Below the pieces are notes generated by a model, which worked only from the letters and a program-made list of their open reading frames with translations, was not told the origin of the DNA and did no database searches. Below are positions 1-8,368 of a stretch of DNA of 58,684 bases, piece after piece. The position numbers were made by a program, and so were the translations under genes. The stretch lies in the NCBI GenBank assembly GCA_009780955.1, contig WQZB01000020.1, positions 1 through 58,684 of the forward strand, read 5' to 3'. Source of the DNA: Polyangiaceae bacterium. GTDB lineage: Bacteria > Myxococcota_A > Polyangia > Polyangiales > Polyangiaceae. Every line of letters starts with the position of its first letter. Positions within the stretch are counted from its first letter, which is position 1.

Positions 1-234
1 CCTCAAGCTGCACAAGCAGCTCTCGTCGAAGCGCCTCGCTCTGCTTGGAACTCGGCAAAAATACTCGGTCCGCAACCTGCTCGGGGCTCGCGGCGGCGGC
101 GAGGAGCGGACCGGAACAGCCTCCTTGCGCTTTGGTGCGTGTGCTTGTATAGCACACGCACACGCCGTCGCACGGCTCCGTCAGAGGACCGCACCGCAGC
201 CGCCAACGATGAGATCGCGTCAAATCGAAAGCGG
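1..234 (+). repeat. Family 1 structured repeat, copy A (cut by window edge)
   Basis: This is the right-hand part of the element seen complete at 8369-8692; bases 1-110 match 8460-8570 closely. It holds the hairpin AGCTG/CAGCT (about 7-22), the block CGGACCGGAACAGCCT, the perfect hairpin GTGCGTGTGCT/AGCACACGCAC (about 136-162), and the right terminal arm ending GAAAGCGG at 234. The stop codon of the minus-strand usp gene (TAG, 235-237) follows with no spacer. The left terminus lies outside the window. Short open frames inside it are judged non-coding because they occur in all long copies and run straight into unrelated flanks. Confidence 0.85.
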
Positions 235-678
235 CTACGTGTCGAAGCGTACAGTAAGCACGGGGCACGACGCCGTCCTCACAATCTTCTCTGCCACGCT
301 ACCAAGGAGCGCACGAGGTAGCCCGCGCCGCCCATGGGTGCCCATCACAATGAGCTCCGCGCCGACTTCCGCAACCGTGTCGAGGATCGTTCGCCACGTT
401 TCGCCCTGCCGGACGAGGCCGCGCATAGGAACACCAGATGTTTCGTGCGACTTGATGGTGTCATCGAGCCCTTGCTGCGCACCCTGAAGCACGCGCGAGG
501 CGAGCTCTGCAGTTGCGACGAGTGTTCCATCGGGAAAACCCACGAGAGGGATCTCGAAGGCGTGCAAAATAACGAGACTTGCGTTGAGCGCCTTTGCCAG
601 ATCGATTGCATAAAGGATTGCGGTCTCGGAGCCTTCGTCGAAAGATGTTGGGACGAGGATGGTCTTCGGGAGCGTCAT
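235..678 (-). CDS. Universal stress protein (UspA family)
   Basis: This 147-residue protein fits the single-domain UspA fold. It starts MTLPKTILVPTSFDEGS, has the strand and loop LIVMGTHGRRGLPRALLGS (the ATP-loop consensus G-x2-G-x9-G(S/T) is largely present), and ends with the typical S-CPVL-V strand. The ATG at 678 begins the conserved first strand; upstream in-frame sequence is not conserved. It lies 13 bp downstream of queG on the same strand, so the two are probably co-transcribed. Family members bind ATP and are linked to stress survival; the specific role here cannot be read from sequence. A family 1 repeat begins immediately after its stop codon. Confidence 0.9.
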   Translation of the reverse strand: MTLPKTILVPTSFDEGSETAILYAIDLAKALNASLVILHAFEIPLVGFPDGTLVATAELASRVLQGAQQGLDDTIKSHETSGVPMRGLVRQGETWRTILDTVAEVGAELIVMGTHGRRGLPRALLGSVAEKIVRTASCPVLTVRFDT

Positions 679-691
679 GGGGCCCAGATTA

Positions 692-1795
692 TCAGGGCAC
701 GAGCTTCCTGGCCAAGCGAGCTCTGGCAGCCGCCCATGCCGCTGCCTCGCGCACAAGCTCGCTGTCGTGCGTACGCGATGTCTCTTCGAGCCGCGGCACG
801 TCCCGGTCGTGCGCGCGGTTGCCAATGGCAATTGCCGCGTTGCGCGCAAGCCCAACGCGCCCTAAACGCCCAAGGGGACTGCCTTGGCAAAGCGTTGCGA
901 GGTGCTCGCCCCCCAATGCAAGCAAGTCCGTGAGCGTGACATCGCTCCAACTGCGATTGGGCACAAAGCGCGGATCAAGCGCTGACTGGACCTTCTGCCC
1001 GCGACGCACACTTGCATTGTGCGGGCAGGCGACTTGGCAGTCGTCGCAGCCGAACAAGTGCGTTCCCATGGGCGCGCGAAGACTTTCAGCGATGGTACCT
1101 CGATGCTCAATCGTCAGGTACGCAATGCATTTTCGTGGATCGAGCACGAATGGCCTTTCAAAGGCGGACGTTGGACACGCGTCGAGGCAACGCGTGCATG
1201 TTCCACATTTCTCGGCGACAGGCGCGTCGGGCTCGAGCACCAACGTTGTGACGACCTCGCCAAGCAAGACGAGCGATCCGATCCCTGGAACGACGAGCAT
1301 TCCATTTTTGCCGATGAAGCCAAGGCCGGCGCGTGCAGCCCACGCGCGCTCGAGAATGGGCTCTCTGTCGCAAAGCGGGCGCGCATGGACCTGTGACGCG
1401 ATCGTTTCAAGCCTGCGCACGAAAGCGGCAAGCTTGCGAAGCTTTTTGCGTAAAAAGTTATGGTAGTCGCTTGCTCGTGCATAACGAGCTACTGCTTGTA
1501 AAATCTCTGGATCACGTGCTTCGTCCTCCGCGGCGCGCGCATAGCGATGTGCGAGGCAGATGATCGTCTTGGCATTGTCGAGCACAAGGCTCGTGTCGAG
1601 CCTGCGCCGCGCCTCGGCCGAGCGTGCGAGCCACGCCATGTCACCGTGCTTGCCATCACGAACAAAAGCTTCGTAGCGCGAAAAATCCTCATCTAGCGAA
1701 GTATCGGCGCGCGCAAACCGGACCGCATCAAAGCCAAGCCTGTAGGCTTCGGAAATAATCTGCTCCTTTCCACTCGAGGTCACACCGCCCTCCAT
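692..1795 (-). CDS. queG: Epoxyqueuosine reductase QueG
   Basis: This 367-residue protein matches QueG, the cobalamin- and iron-sulfur-dependent enzyme that reduces epoxyqueuosine to queuosine in tRNA anticodons, the last step of the pathway. Two ferredoxin-like [4Fe-4S] sets are visible: C197, C200, C203 and C207 (CGTCTRCLDACP) and C250, C253 and C257 (CDDCQVACP). The segment DREPILERAWAARAGLGFIG carries the conserved catalytic-region Asp (D143) and the GFIGKNGML motif. Length is normal for the family. The gene is the first of a minus-strand pair with usp, and its start is only 24 bp from the divergent methyltransferase gene, so both promoters must overlap. Confidence 0.95.
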   Translation of the reverse strand: MEGGVTSSGKEQIISEAYRLGFDAVRFARADTSLDEDFSRYEAFVRDGKHGDMAWLARSAEARRRLDTSLVLDNAKTIICLAHRYARAAEDEARDPEILQAVARYARASDYHNFLRKKLRKLAAFVRRLETIASQVHARPLCDREPILERAWAARAGLGFIGKNGMLVVPGIGSLVLLGEVVTTLVLEPDAPVAEKCGTCTRCLDACPTSAFERPFVLDPRKCIAYLTIEHRGTIAESLRAPMGTHLFGCDDCQVACPHNASVRRGQKVQSALDPRFVPNRSWSDVTLTDLLALGGEHLATLCQGSPLGRLGRVGLARNAAIAIGNRAHDRDVPRLEETSRTHDSELVREAAAWAAARARLARKLVP

Positions 1796-1819
1796 CGCGA
1801 TCGCGTATCAAACATCAAG

Positions 1820-2557
1820 ATGCTACCTAACAGCGTGTGCGAAACCACGAATGATACGCTCTTCGGCGGGCGCGTTGCCCTAACCCAACCGGCGAAAAAA
1901 TGCGGCTATCGGGTGAATGTCGACGCGCTTTTGCTCGCAGCGTTTGCGAGGTCGGCGCGCACGGCGAAATTCGCGCTCGATCTTGGCGCTGGCGCCGGCG
2001 CGGTGGGCCTATCGCTGCTTCATCTTGGGGCTGCCCATCACGTCACGATGATCGAAATCGATCCCGAGCTTGCGCGACTCGCGCGGGCCAATGCACACGC
2101 AAACGGTTGGGCCGATCGGGTGACAGTGCTTACCTGCGATGTGGAGGAATACGCTTCGGATCGCGCACACGGCATAACGGCGGATCTTGTCGTATGCAAT
2201 CCGCCGTACGTGCCGCCGGGCCGTGGGCGCGAGCCCCTTGGGCCAGTTGCGAGAGCCAAAATGGGTGCGCTCGATGCTTTCGTGTGTGCTGCACGCGTCT
2301 TGGCCGGACAAAGGGCGCGCGTGTGTTTCGTTTACCCGGCCGTGGAAGCCGCGTCGCTGTTTGAAAGTGTCCGGCAGCGCGGCCTTGAACCCAAGCGATT
2401 GCGCATCGTGCATGCCAAACCACTGGAAAATGCGCGCATTGTGCTTGTCGAGTGCGTTCCCGGCCGACGAGGAGGCCTGGTTGTCGAGCCGCCACTCGTT
2501 GAAACCGACGGCCACGGCAAGCGCTCGCCTGAGCTGGACGCGCTTTGCGGATGCTAA
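1820..2557 (+). CDS. YfiC/TrmN6-like N6-adenine methyltransferase
   Basis: This 245-residue class I SAM-dependent methyltransferase has the motif I segment LDLGAGAGAVGLSLL, an acidic residue ending the second strand (IEIDPELARLA) and the catalytic NPPYVPPG motif typical of amino-methyltransferases acting on adenine. It most resembles YfiC (TrmN6), which methylates A37 of tRNA-Val; the N-terminal TLFGGRVALTQPAKKCGYRVNVDALLLAAF matches the YfiC pattern of a Q-x3-GYR-x2-DA-LL segment. The substrate is inferred only. It is divergent from queG, another tRNA-modification gene, with 24 bp between the start codons. A family 1 repeat lies 5 bp after its stop codon. Confidence 0.85.
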   Translation: MLPNSVCETTNDTLFGGRVALTQPAKKCGYRVNVDALLLAAFARSARTAKFALDLGAGAGAVGLSLLHLGAAHHVTMIEIDPELARLARANAHANGWADRVTVLTCDVEEYASDRAHGITADLVVCNPPYVPPGRGREPLGPVARAKMGALDAFVCAARVLAGQRARVCFVYPAVEAASLFESVRQRGLEPKRLRIVHAKPLENARIVLVECVPGRRGGLVVEPPLVETDGHGKRSPELDALCGC

Positions 2558-2562
2558 CTCGA

Positions 2563-2722
2563 CCGCTTTCAACGAGGCGGCGGCGAGTAGGGGCGCAGCA
2601 TGCTGCGCCCCCCTACAGCTTTGGTGCGTGTGCTTGTATAGCACACGCACACGGCCTCGCACGGCTCGGCCAGAGGCCGCACCGCAGGAACCAACGAAGA
2701 GATCACGTCAGATCGAAAACGG
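2563..2722 (+). repeat. Family 1 structured repeat, copy B, with nested palindrome
   Basis: It begins CCGCTTTCAA and ends GATCGAAAACGG, the two terminal arms of family 1. The middle holds GTGCGTGTGCT/AGCACACGCAC and a variant hairpin CGGCCT/AGGCCG. The core CGGACCGGAACAGCCT found in other copies is missing and its place is taken by a family 2 palindrome (2587-2616). It fills the gap between convergent genes: 5 bp after the methyltransferase stop and 1 bp from the stop of the 2724-3473 gene. Confidence 0.85.
2587..2616. repeat. Family 2 palindrome nested in family 1 copy B
   Basis: The sequence reads GTAGGGGCGCAGCATGC on the left and its complement on the right, with two extra C residues in the right arm. 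The same palindrome recurs at 37719, 39788 and 49055. Confidence 0.85.
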
Positions 2723-2723
2723 T

Positions 2724-3473
2724 CTAGGAAGCCATCATGCCAGGTATGGCACGCCCTTCGAGCGCCGATGCCATTTGCTCCATGGCATATTGCAATTGTT
2801 CGATCGCATTGAGCATGTGCATAGCCCCGAACTCGGTCGCAAAGAAAGAAATCGATTGTTCGCTCGCTCGAATATGAAAAAACTGCATGCTCGCAAGCGG
2901 AGGTAGAGCCTGAACGATCGCCCGCGCCACAGTCGGATCGGCAGCCGATAGGGCGAATTTCGCATCGAGCATGGGATCGCCAAAATAAGCGGGAGGCAAT
3001 TGCATGACCGGCGGCGATTCAAGAGAATACCCGGGAGCGCGAAGCGTAATCTCGAACGGTGCAAAGGGTCGCGCAACTTTCATTGTGAAACGAAACTCAT
3101 AACTCTCGGAGAGCTTCGTCGTCGTAACACCCACGTCGACATCCGATCGACGATAGTAGACGAGCTCGGTCGGGTGACCATTGGGCGCGCCGCGCAAAAC
3201 GGCGCGGGTTTCTTTCACTCCGTCTCCGGAAATGGCGCCAAGAACGCCCCCTTTATTTTCGTATCGCTTTGCCACGTGAGTGCTGATCGGGGTCATGAAA
3301 TTGAACGTTGGATCTCCCTCCACCACCTGAAGGCGCATGCGTTGAGATAACTCCGCTATGCGGAAGTGGGCATTCTGCTGCTCCCATTTTCCCATTATTT
3401 TTTTGTTGCGCACCAGGAAAAAAATCATAAAGGCTGCTATGCCGACGAAAATAACTATTTGCATCAAACCCAT
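2724..3473 (-). CDS. Membrane-anchored protein of unknown function
   Basis: This is a 249-residue protein with one N-terminal membrane helix (about residues 5-21, IVIFVGIAAFMIFFLV) followed by a basic stretch and a roughly 220-residue soluble domain. No family is recognised. The start ATG at 3473 follows a weak purine-rich stretch. It sits 24 bp downstream of the zinc-ribbon membrane protein (3498-4331) on the same strand, so the two probably form an operon and may work together at the membrane. The gene is real on coding grounds: it has an uninterrupted frame, a paired neighbour and a stop abutting a repeat boundary. Confidence 0.8.
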   Translation of the reverse strand: MGLMQIVIFVGIAAFMIFFLVRNKKIMGKWEQQNAHFRIAELSQRMRLQVVEGDPTFNFMTPISTHVAKRYENKGGVLGAISGDGVKETRAVLRGAPNGHPTELVYYRRSDVDVGVTTTKLSESYEFRFTMKVARPFAPFEITLRAPGYSLESPPVMQLPPAYFGDPMLDAKFALSAADPTVARAIVQALPPLASMQFFHIRASEQSISFFATEFGAMHMLNAIEQLQYAMEQMASALEGRAIPGMMAS

Positions 3474-3497
3474 ACTACGACCTCGCTGTTTAAAAAC

Positions 3498-4331
3498 CTA
3501 AAAGAAGAGCGTTTCCACCACAAACTGCATCAACAAGCTAAGCAACCCAGCAAGCAATAGCCCAATGCCACCACCGATAAGAAAATAAGTTTGGAATTTC
3601 GTGGTGGCCTGACTCACTCTCGTTTGCACACCTGCCCCTCGCGCGCTGTAGGCACGCGTTTCTTCGTCGAGAAGTCGAACGCGATCGCGCACGAGATCAC
3701 CGGAGATCAAGTTCTGCGCGGTGCAATGCGCACACTGGACAAATGCGCCTTTCGTGGGATCTGCCGGAAGCGACGCCCCACACGAATGGCACCTCGCGGG
3801 CATTCCTGGCTGCATGGGCGCGCGTGCACGCAACGTTGGCACGACGGCTTTCTTGTAATTTCGAAGTGCCAAAATATATCCAATGACAATGCCGAAAAGA
3901 ATCCCAATAACGATGGGCGATTGTTGCATGGTCGTAGAAAGGAGTTCTTTACGCACGCTTTCTGGGATGTTCGTTGCCGTTGTGGCCTTTTGAATCTCTT
4001 CGATCGTGGAGTAAACCACGCCGCCAATTACGAGAACCCCAATGCCCGCATAAATCCATAGATAACTTCGAAGCACCTCGATCATTTTTGCGTACGCGAC
4101 AGCAGGGCCTTCTTCGGCTGCTTGCGCGGCGCGCAAACCGGCCAGGCGCGCTCGAAGAGCAACGACTCGATGTGCTGCTTCAGCGGGGAGGGTTTCGACC
4201 GTTTGGCAGTATGGGCAACGTACCTGCACAGGCCCGACAAGCGAAGTCGAGCCAAACTCCTGCATCGGCGCGCCACACCTCGTACATGGGATCGGCGATT
4301 GTTCTGCGCTTTGCGCGGGCATCATCGCCAT
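3498..4331 (-). CDS. Double zinc-ribbon membrane protein of unknown function
   Basis: The 277-residue protein has two CxxC...CxxC zinc ribbons. One is at the N-terminus (CTRCGAP...CPYCQ, about residues 16-43) and one is central (CHSCGAS...CAHC, about residues 176-200). Two adjacent membrane helices lie between them (YLWIYAGIGVLVIGGVVYS and IVIGILFGIVIGYILAL), and a third forms the C-terminus. The ATG at 4331 is chosen; an in-frame TTG at 4361 would add ten residues, and neither has a clear ribosome site. It is upstream of the 2724-3473 gene, probably in one operon. The ribbons suggest metal binding or partner recognition at the inner membrane; no function is assigned. Confidence 0.75.
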   Translation of the reverse strand: MAMMPAQSAEQSPIPCTRCGAPMQEFGSTSLVGPVQVRCPYCQTVETLPAEAAHRVVALRARLAGLRAAQAAEEGPAVAYAKMIEVLRSYLWIYAGIGVLVIGGVVYSTIEEIQKATTATNIPESVRKELLSTTMQQSPIVIGILFGIVIGYILALRNYKKAVVPTLRARAPMQPGMPARCHSCGASLPADPTKGAFVQCAHCTAQNLISGDLVRDRVRLLDEETRAYSARGAGVQTRVSQATTKFQTYFLIGGGIGLLLAGLLSLLMQFVVETLFF

Positions 4332-4449
4332 AAGTTCTGTCACACGGGCATCGATTTGCAATAACTGCGAACGAGCGCCGCGCTACGCGTTCGATGCGCC
4401 GCCAAAAATGCTTGCAAGATTGGATGCGGATGCCATTGACAAAGCGCTA

Positions 4450-6399
4450 TTAATGTGCTCGCAGGACCAGTAGCGCGGCGCTCATCGCGGGCGCTTCGTA
4501 GGCATAAGCATTGAGCTTGGTGAATGCTTCATGTGTAACATGCACGGGACTGGGGCTGCCGCTCGCGATGCGATAGACGTCGACGTCCGTGAGCGAAACG
4601 CTGTCGTAGACGCGAAGACCAAAGCGTCTCGTTGTGCTTGTCTTGTTGATGACGAGCACCGTTGTCAGTCCAGGCACATCGTTCGCCGCGTAAACCGAAG
4701 ATTCAACCTTCTCCGGATGCTCGACGCTGACGCTCGTGCCGGCGAAGGCGACACCTTGGCCATCTGCATTGCGCAAGAGTCGGAAGCCACCGTAGGCGTA
4801 ACTCAGATCGCACTCGTGCTGCCACATGGCGGCCACGTGAACGCCCATGCGGCCAAAAACGCCGAGCGTGTCTGCCGTGGCGAGGCCGCTCGAAATATGC
4901 GCGCAACCGCCCGGGAAATACTCTGTTACGCCGATGTTCGTGCCGGGGTAATCCGCGGCGATTCGATCGATGAGTCGCGTCAAGATGTATGCGGGACCAA
5001 CGAGATGATCATCGGTGATCCACGAGTGCTCGTCGTAATCGGGATCCCAATAGCTTCGCGGTCCTTGCACGACCGCGTCGATCTCGTCGGCCGTCATGGT
5101 GCGCGCTGCGTTGTCGAGCGCCCACGTGAAGGTGTCTGAGAAGACGCGCTGCGGGTACCAATGAAAATCCCACGTGTCGAGCAAACGTGTGCCGATCGAT
5201 TCGCTTTCGGCACGCACGGTGGCGAGGAAATCATCCATGTACCAGCGGCCGGCGTCCGTATATTGGGGCATGGTATCCCACCACGTTGTCCAACCATCGT
5301 AGTGGTAATGATCGGGGCCAACGATGGGGGCCGAGGGCGCCATCTGTTTCACGCGTTTGGCAAAGATGATGAATTTATTGGTGAATTCTGTGCCCGTCAC
5401 GAGGTGGCCAACCACATTGTTACTACCGGCAGGATAGTAGAGCGCCATGCCGCTACCTCGTTGAAGCATGGGATAGTTGTATGCAAAGAGATCCGGCTCG
5501 TTGTCGGAGCCGACCATGACTCGTGCAGGCCCGGGCGCGAAGATATCCGTTGGGAATTGGTGACGCAGAAAATCGATATGCTCGTCTGTGTAAACGACCC
5601 CGTCATTCAAGTCTGGTGTGGCCGAAAACAGCGAGGGTTTCACGAGCTCAATGCGATTGAAATACTTATTTATATTGGCATCCCAATTGGGCGAATAGGG
5701 AATGTTGCTCCCAAGGGTAGCCGCAACGTAGTCGTTGAGCACGAACGGGATCATGGTCCCGCGTCCGGCAGCGAGATTGCTCGCGATGAGCGAGCGATCG
5801 AGCTCCCCAGGTGCTGACGGATTGTCGAGTTGCTCTGCGAGAAACATGTCGTTGGCGAGTCCATTTTCGACTCCGCTGTTCGACATGTTCGTCTCCCAGT
5901 TGTACGAGTTGCTTCTGTCGCCACCGCGCCGTATGAAGGTCGTTCCTTTGAGCACGTCGGCAGGTGCCAAATCGCTTTCGCGTGCGGCACGCGCGGTATT
6001 CATTCCATAGATGAGGGGCGAGATCGACTTCCGATCTTCCTGCGTTCTGATCACCGTGACGACATCCACTGCGTTGCCGTCAAAGCCATCGGGCTCGATT
6101 TGCGCTGCCGGGAGATCGGGTTCAGCAGGCAAATCAGGCGCACACGAATCAGGTGCAGACGAGTCGGTTTCGGACGAATCGGGTGCAGATGAGTCGGGCA
6201 CGGACGAATCGGGTGCAGACGAGTCGAGTTCGGACGAATCGGGCGCGGACGAATCGGGATTGCACGGCACAGGCGCCTGCTGCAAAGGATCTTCGGGATT
6301 CGCGGATGCAGCCGAAGGAGAAGAGCTGCTGCAAGAAAACGCAAAAGCACCAACTATGCTTATGCTGGCAAAGCCAAAGAAACAATTTTTGGAAGTCAT
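4450..6399 (-). CDS. Lipoprotein glycoside hydrolase, family GH44-like
   Basis: This 649-residue protein opens with a lipoprotein signal (Cys23 in AFAFSC), then a linker at about residues 48-90 made of tandem PDSSx pentapeptides. The GH44-type catalytic region starts near residue 115, with ISPLIYGMN and the conserved FIRRGGDRSNSYNWE. GH44 enzymes are retaining endo-glucanases or xyloglucanases. The expected acid/base is E301 (GSDNEPDLF) and the nucleophile E493 (GVTEYFPGG). The TIM barrel is followed by a short C-terminal beta domain, as in the family. The ATG at 6399 has a GGAGGGAG ribosome site. It is probably anchored on the cell surface and degrades beta-glucan; the substrate is not known. 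Confidence 0.88.
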   Translation of the reverse strand: MTSKNCFFGFASISIVGAFAFSCSSSSPSAASANPEDPLQQAPVPCNPDSSAPDSSELDSSAPDSSVPDSSAPDSSETDSSAPDSCAPDLPAEPDLPAAQIEPDGFDGNAVDVVTVIRTQEDRKSISPLIYGMNTARAARESDLAPADVLKGTTFIRRGGDRSNSYNWETNMSNSGVENGLANDMFLAEQLDNPSAPGELDRSLIASNLAAGRGTMIPFVLNDYVAATLGSNIPYSPNWDANINKYFNRIELVKPSLFSATPDLNDGVVYTDEHIDFLRHQFPTDIFAPGPARVMVGSDNEPDLFAYNYPMLQRGSGMALYYPAGSNNVVGHLVTGTEFTNKFIIFAKRVKQMAPSAPIVGPDHYHYDGWTTWWDTMPQYTDAGRWYMDDFLATVRAESESIGTRLLDTWDFHWYPQRVFSDTFTWALDNAARTMTADEIDAVVQGPRSYWDPDYDEHSWITDDHLVGPAYILTRLIDRIAADYPGTNIGVTEYFPGGCAHISSGLATADTLGVFGRMGVHVAAMWQHECDLSYAYGGFRLLRNADGQGVAFAGTSVSVEHPEKVESSVYAANDVPGLTTVLVINKTSTTRRFGLRVYDSVSLTDVDVYRIASGSPSPVHVTHEAFTKLNAYAYEAPAMSAALLVLRAH

Positions 6400-6474
6400 C
6401 TCGCTCCCTCCAATGCGAAAGCGAAGCCTCACAAATCTTCATGATACCGCCCAGCATCTTCCCTCCGCCACACG

Positions 6475-6514
6475 CCGCTTTCGATTTCTCGAACTCGCGT
6501 CAACTTGAAAGCGG
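6475..6514 (-). repeat. Family 1 repeat, minimal 40-bp copy G
   Basis: Only the two terminal arms remain: read on the minus strand, CCGCTTTCAAGTTGACGCGAG is followed by a short remnant and AAATCGAAAGCGG. It lies 14 bp downstream of the stop codon of the 6529-7089 methyltransferase and upstream of the GH44 gene. It looks like an internal deletion derivative. Confidence 0.8.
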
Positions 6515-6528
6515 CCTACGGGGTGCGT

Positions 6529-7089
6529 TTATGCCGCACACAAGCGATCGAGCACGATGGCGCACGCTGCGCGCACACTAAGGTGATTCCATGATCCAGG
6601 GCCGCGAATCGGTGCAAGAACCGCGTGTGCACCTGCAATGACCGACGGCCCAAGGCCCCAGCCAGTGCCAAAAACGAGCAAAATTGGGCCACCAGGCTCA
6701 CCCATCGCGCGGCGAGCCGCGCAAAAATCGATTGTTTTGCCAACGTCGCGCGCGGCCGTCGCCCATATCGTGACTTGCTCGTTCCCTGCACCTGCAAGTG
6801 CGCTCATTGCATCGTCAAGCGCGTGTACCGGACGCACGAGCGAAAGCGCTTCTTGTCGAGTTGGAATGCGCTTGGCGCTCGAACCATGGGTCCAGTGAGA
6901 AACAATCTTTGTCGCAAGCGTACGCTGCGCCAAAATTGGATGCACAATAAAATAATCTGTGCAGCCATAGGTGCGTGCGCTGCGAGCGAGATCGTGCACG
7001 TCCAAATTTGTGAGCGCCGATGTGACCACCTCGCCATTTTTGGCGAGCACCGGGTAGTGCACGAGCGCAATCGCAAGCCGGCGGTTCAT
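6529..7089 (-). CDS. SAM-dependent RNA methyltransferase, SpoU-like (PF09936-type)
   Basis: The 186-residue protein resembles the small SPOUT-class RNA methyltransferases often encoded next to trmD. It has the N-terminal [20 protein letters not shown] and the C-terminal knot region [13 protein letters not shown]...[23 protein letters not shown]. Its start codon overlaps the trmD stop in a TCATG arrangement (4-bp overlap), which indicates translational coupling. It is the last gene of the rpsP operon. The RNA target is unknown. Length is normal for the family and no break is seen. Confidence 0.85.
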   Translation of the reverse strand: MNRRLAIALVHYPVLAKNGEVVTSALTNLDVHDLARSARTYGCTDYFIVHPILAQRTLATKIVSHWTHGSSAKRIPTRQEALSLVRPVHALDDAMSALAGAGNEQVTIWATAARDVGKTIDFCAARRAMGEPGGPILLVFGTGWGLGPSVIAGAHAVLAPIRGPGSWNHLSVRAACAIVLDRLCAA

Positions 7090-7790
7090 GCTTGGTTCGC
7101 CTTGGTCATGAGATCAGGGCGGCGCAAAAGCGTTTTGTCGATTGCCTGCTCGCGGCGCCAGGCATTGATGCGAGCATGGTTGCCAGACAAGAGCACTTCA
7201 GGAACGTGTTGCCCGCGGAACTCCGTAGGCCTCGTATATTGCGGGTACTCGAGCAAGCCGTTTTCGCCGTGCGATTCCTCACGCGTTGATTCGATGTTGC
7301 CGAGCACGCCTGGCATGAGGCGCACCACGGCATCGATAATGGCCATGGCACATACTTCGCCGCCCGTCATCACGAAGTCGCCAAGTGAAATCTCATCGTC
7401 GACATAGCTTCGAACGCGTTCGTCGAAACCCTCGTAGCGCCCACAAATGAGCATGATTGCCTTCTCTGCCGACAGCGCAGCAGCGATAGGCTGGACGAAC
7501 GGGCGGCCTTGTGGCGTCAGGAGAATCCGCCTTGCACAAGGTTGGCTCGCATGTTGCGCCTCAGCATCGAGTGCCTCGATGCACGCAACAAGAACGTCGA
7601 CGCGCATGACCATGCCGCTGCCGCCGCCACTCGGCGTATCATCGACACTTTTGTGCTTGCCAAGACCGAACTCGCGAGGCGATCGGAGCCGCACTTCGAG
7701 CTGCTCCCCCTTCACAGCACGACCAACGAAACTCGTCACAAGGAATGTTTCGAAAAGCTCGGGAAAAAGCGTGACGATCTCGACGCGCAC
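7086..7790 (-). CDS. trmD: tRNA (guanine-N1)-methyltransferase TrmD
   Basis: This 234-residue enzyme methylates G37 of tRNAs reading CNN codons, which prevents frameshifting. It starts [14 protein letters not shown] and carries the conserved [14 protein letters not shown] segment, the knot motif [13 protein letters not shown] and the segment [14 protein letters not shown], all diagnostic of TrmD. The start is GTG at 7790, 4 bp after the rimM stop. It lies in the usual rpsP-rimM-trmD order. Length matches the family. Confidence 0.97.
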   Translation of the reverse strand: MRVEIVTLFPELFETFLVTSFVGRAVKGEQLEVRLRSPREFGLGKHKSVDDTPSGGGSGMVMRVDVLVACIEALDAEAQHASQPCARRILLTPQGRPFVQPIAAALSAEKAIMLICGRYEGFDERVRSYVDDEISLGDFVMTGGEVCAMAIIDAVVRLMPGVLGNIESTREESHGENGLLEYPQYTRPTEFRGQHVPEVLLSGNHARINAWRREQAIDKTLLRRPDLMTKANQA

Positions 7791-7794
7791 GCGC

Positions 7795-8361
7795 CTACTT
7801 CTCTTTCCATTTTTTTGCGGGCGATTTTTTCGTAGGTTGCCGCTCGATGTCGTCGAGAGACAAAACGGTTACGACACGCAACGGGACATCCACGCTGGCG
7901 ATGTACGCATCGGTCAGCGGGATCTCCCAATCGCCCTGCCCGTCGTCTGCACGAACAAGCATCGCTTGCATCGTGGGATAGGTCACGATCTCGACCACCT
8001 CGCCTATACGTGCATTTTGCAAGCACACGGCAGCGCCAACGACGTCCACCACGTAAAATTCCCCTGGCTCCACCTCGGGGAAGTTTTCGCGGCACACGCA
8101 GATCTGAGCACCCCGGAGTTCTGCGGCTCGGCCGCGATCGTCGACGGAAAATAGCTTCATCAAAATCGCATCATCCGCGCGGCGTGCGTTCTCGACGGAA
8201 ACCTCGTGCTCTTGCCCACTTGGCAGACGCACAAGCACCTCGTCTTGAAAAAGCAGCGTGTCGCTCTGCGCGTTGAAAAGAGAGAGACGTACCTCACCAC
8301 GCACGCCGTGAGGGCGTGCGATCTCGGCAAGCGGAACCCAAGTCTTGACGCGATCGTTCAT
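7795..8361 (-). CDS. rimM: Ribosome maturation factor RimM
   Basis: The 188-residue protein shows the RimM N-terminal domain ([14 protein letters not shown]) and a C-terminal PRC-barrel domain ([13 protein letters not shown]...[16 protein letters not shown]). RimM assists 30S subunit assembly around protein S19. The ATG at 8361 starts at the first conserved residues; the upstream in-frame sequence lies in the repeat and is not conserved. The arm of the family 1 repeat ends only 8 bp before this start, so the repeat forms the whole leader of rimM. No canonical ribosome site is seen there. Confidence 0.95.
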   Translation of the reverse strand: MNDRVKTWVPLAEIARPHGVRGEVRLSLFNAQSDTLLFQDEVLVRLPSGQEHEVSVENARRADDAILMKLFSVDDRGRAAELRGAQICVCRENFPEVEPGEFYVVDVVGAAVCLQNARIGEVVEIVTYPTMQAMLVRADDGQGDWEIPLTDAYIASVDVPLRVVTVLSLDDIERQPTKKSPAKKWKEK

Positions 8362-8368
8362 ATTTTGG

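Noticed and set aside
125..487. Small open frames with a recurring Cys/Ala/His-rich peptide starting in repeat copy A (also in B and C)
   Set aside because: The same peptide arises from the hairpin GTGCGTGTGCT in each copy, then runs into unrelated flanks; structure, not coding, explains its conservation.
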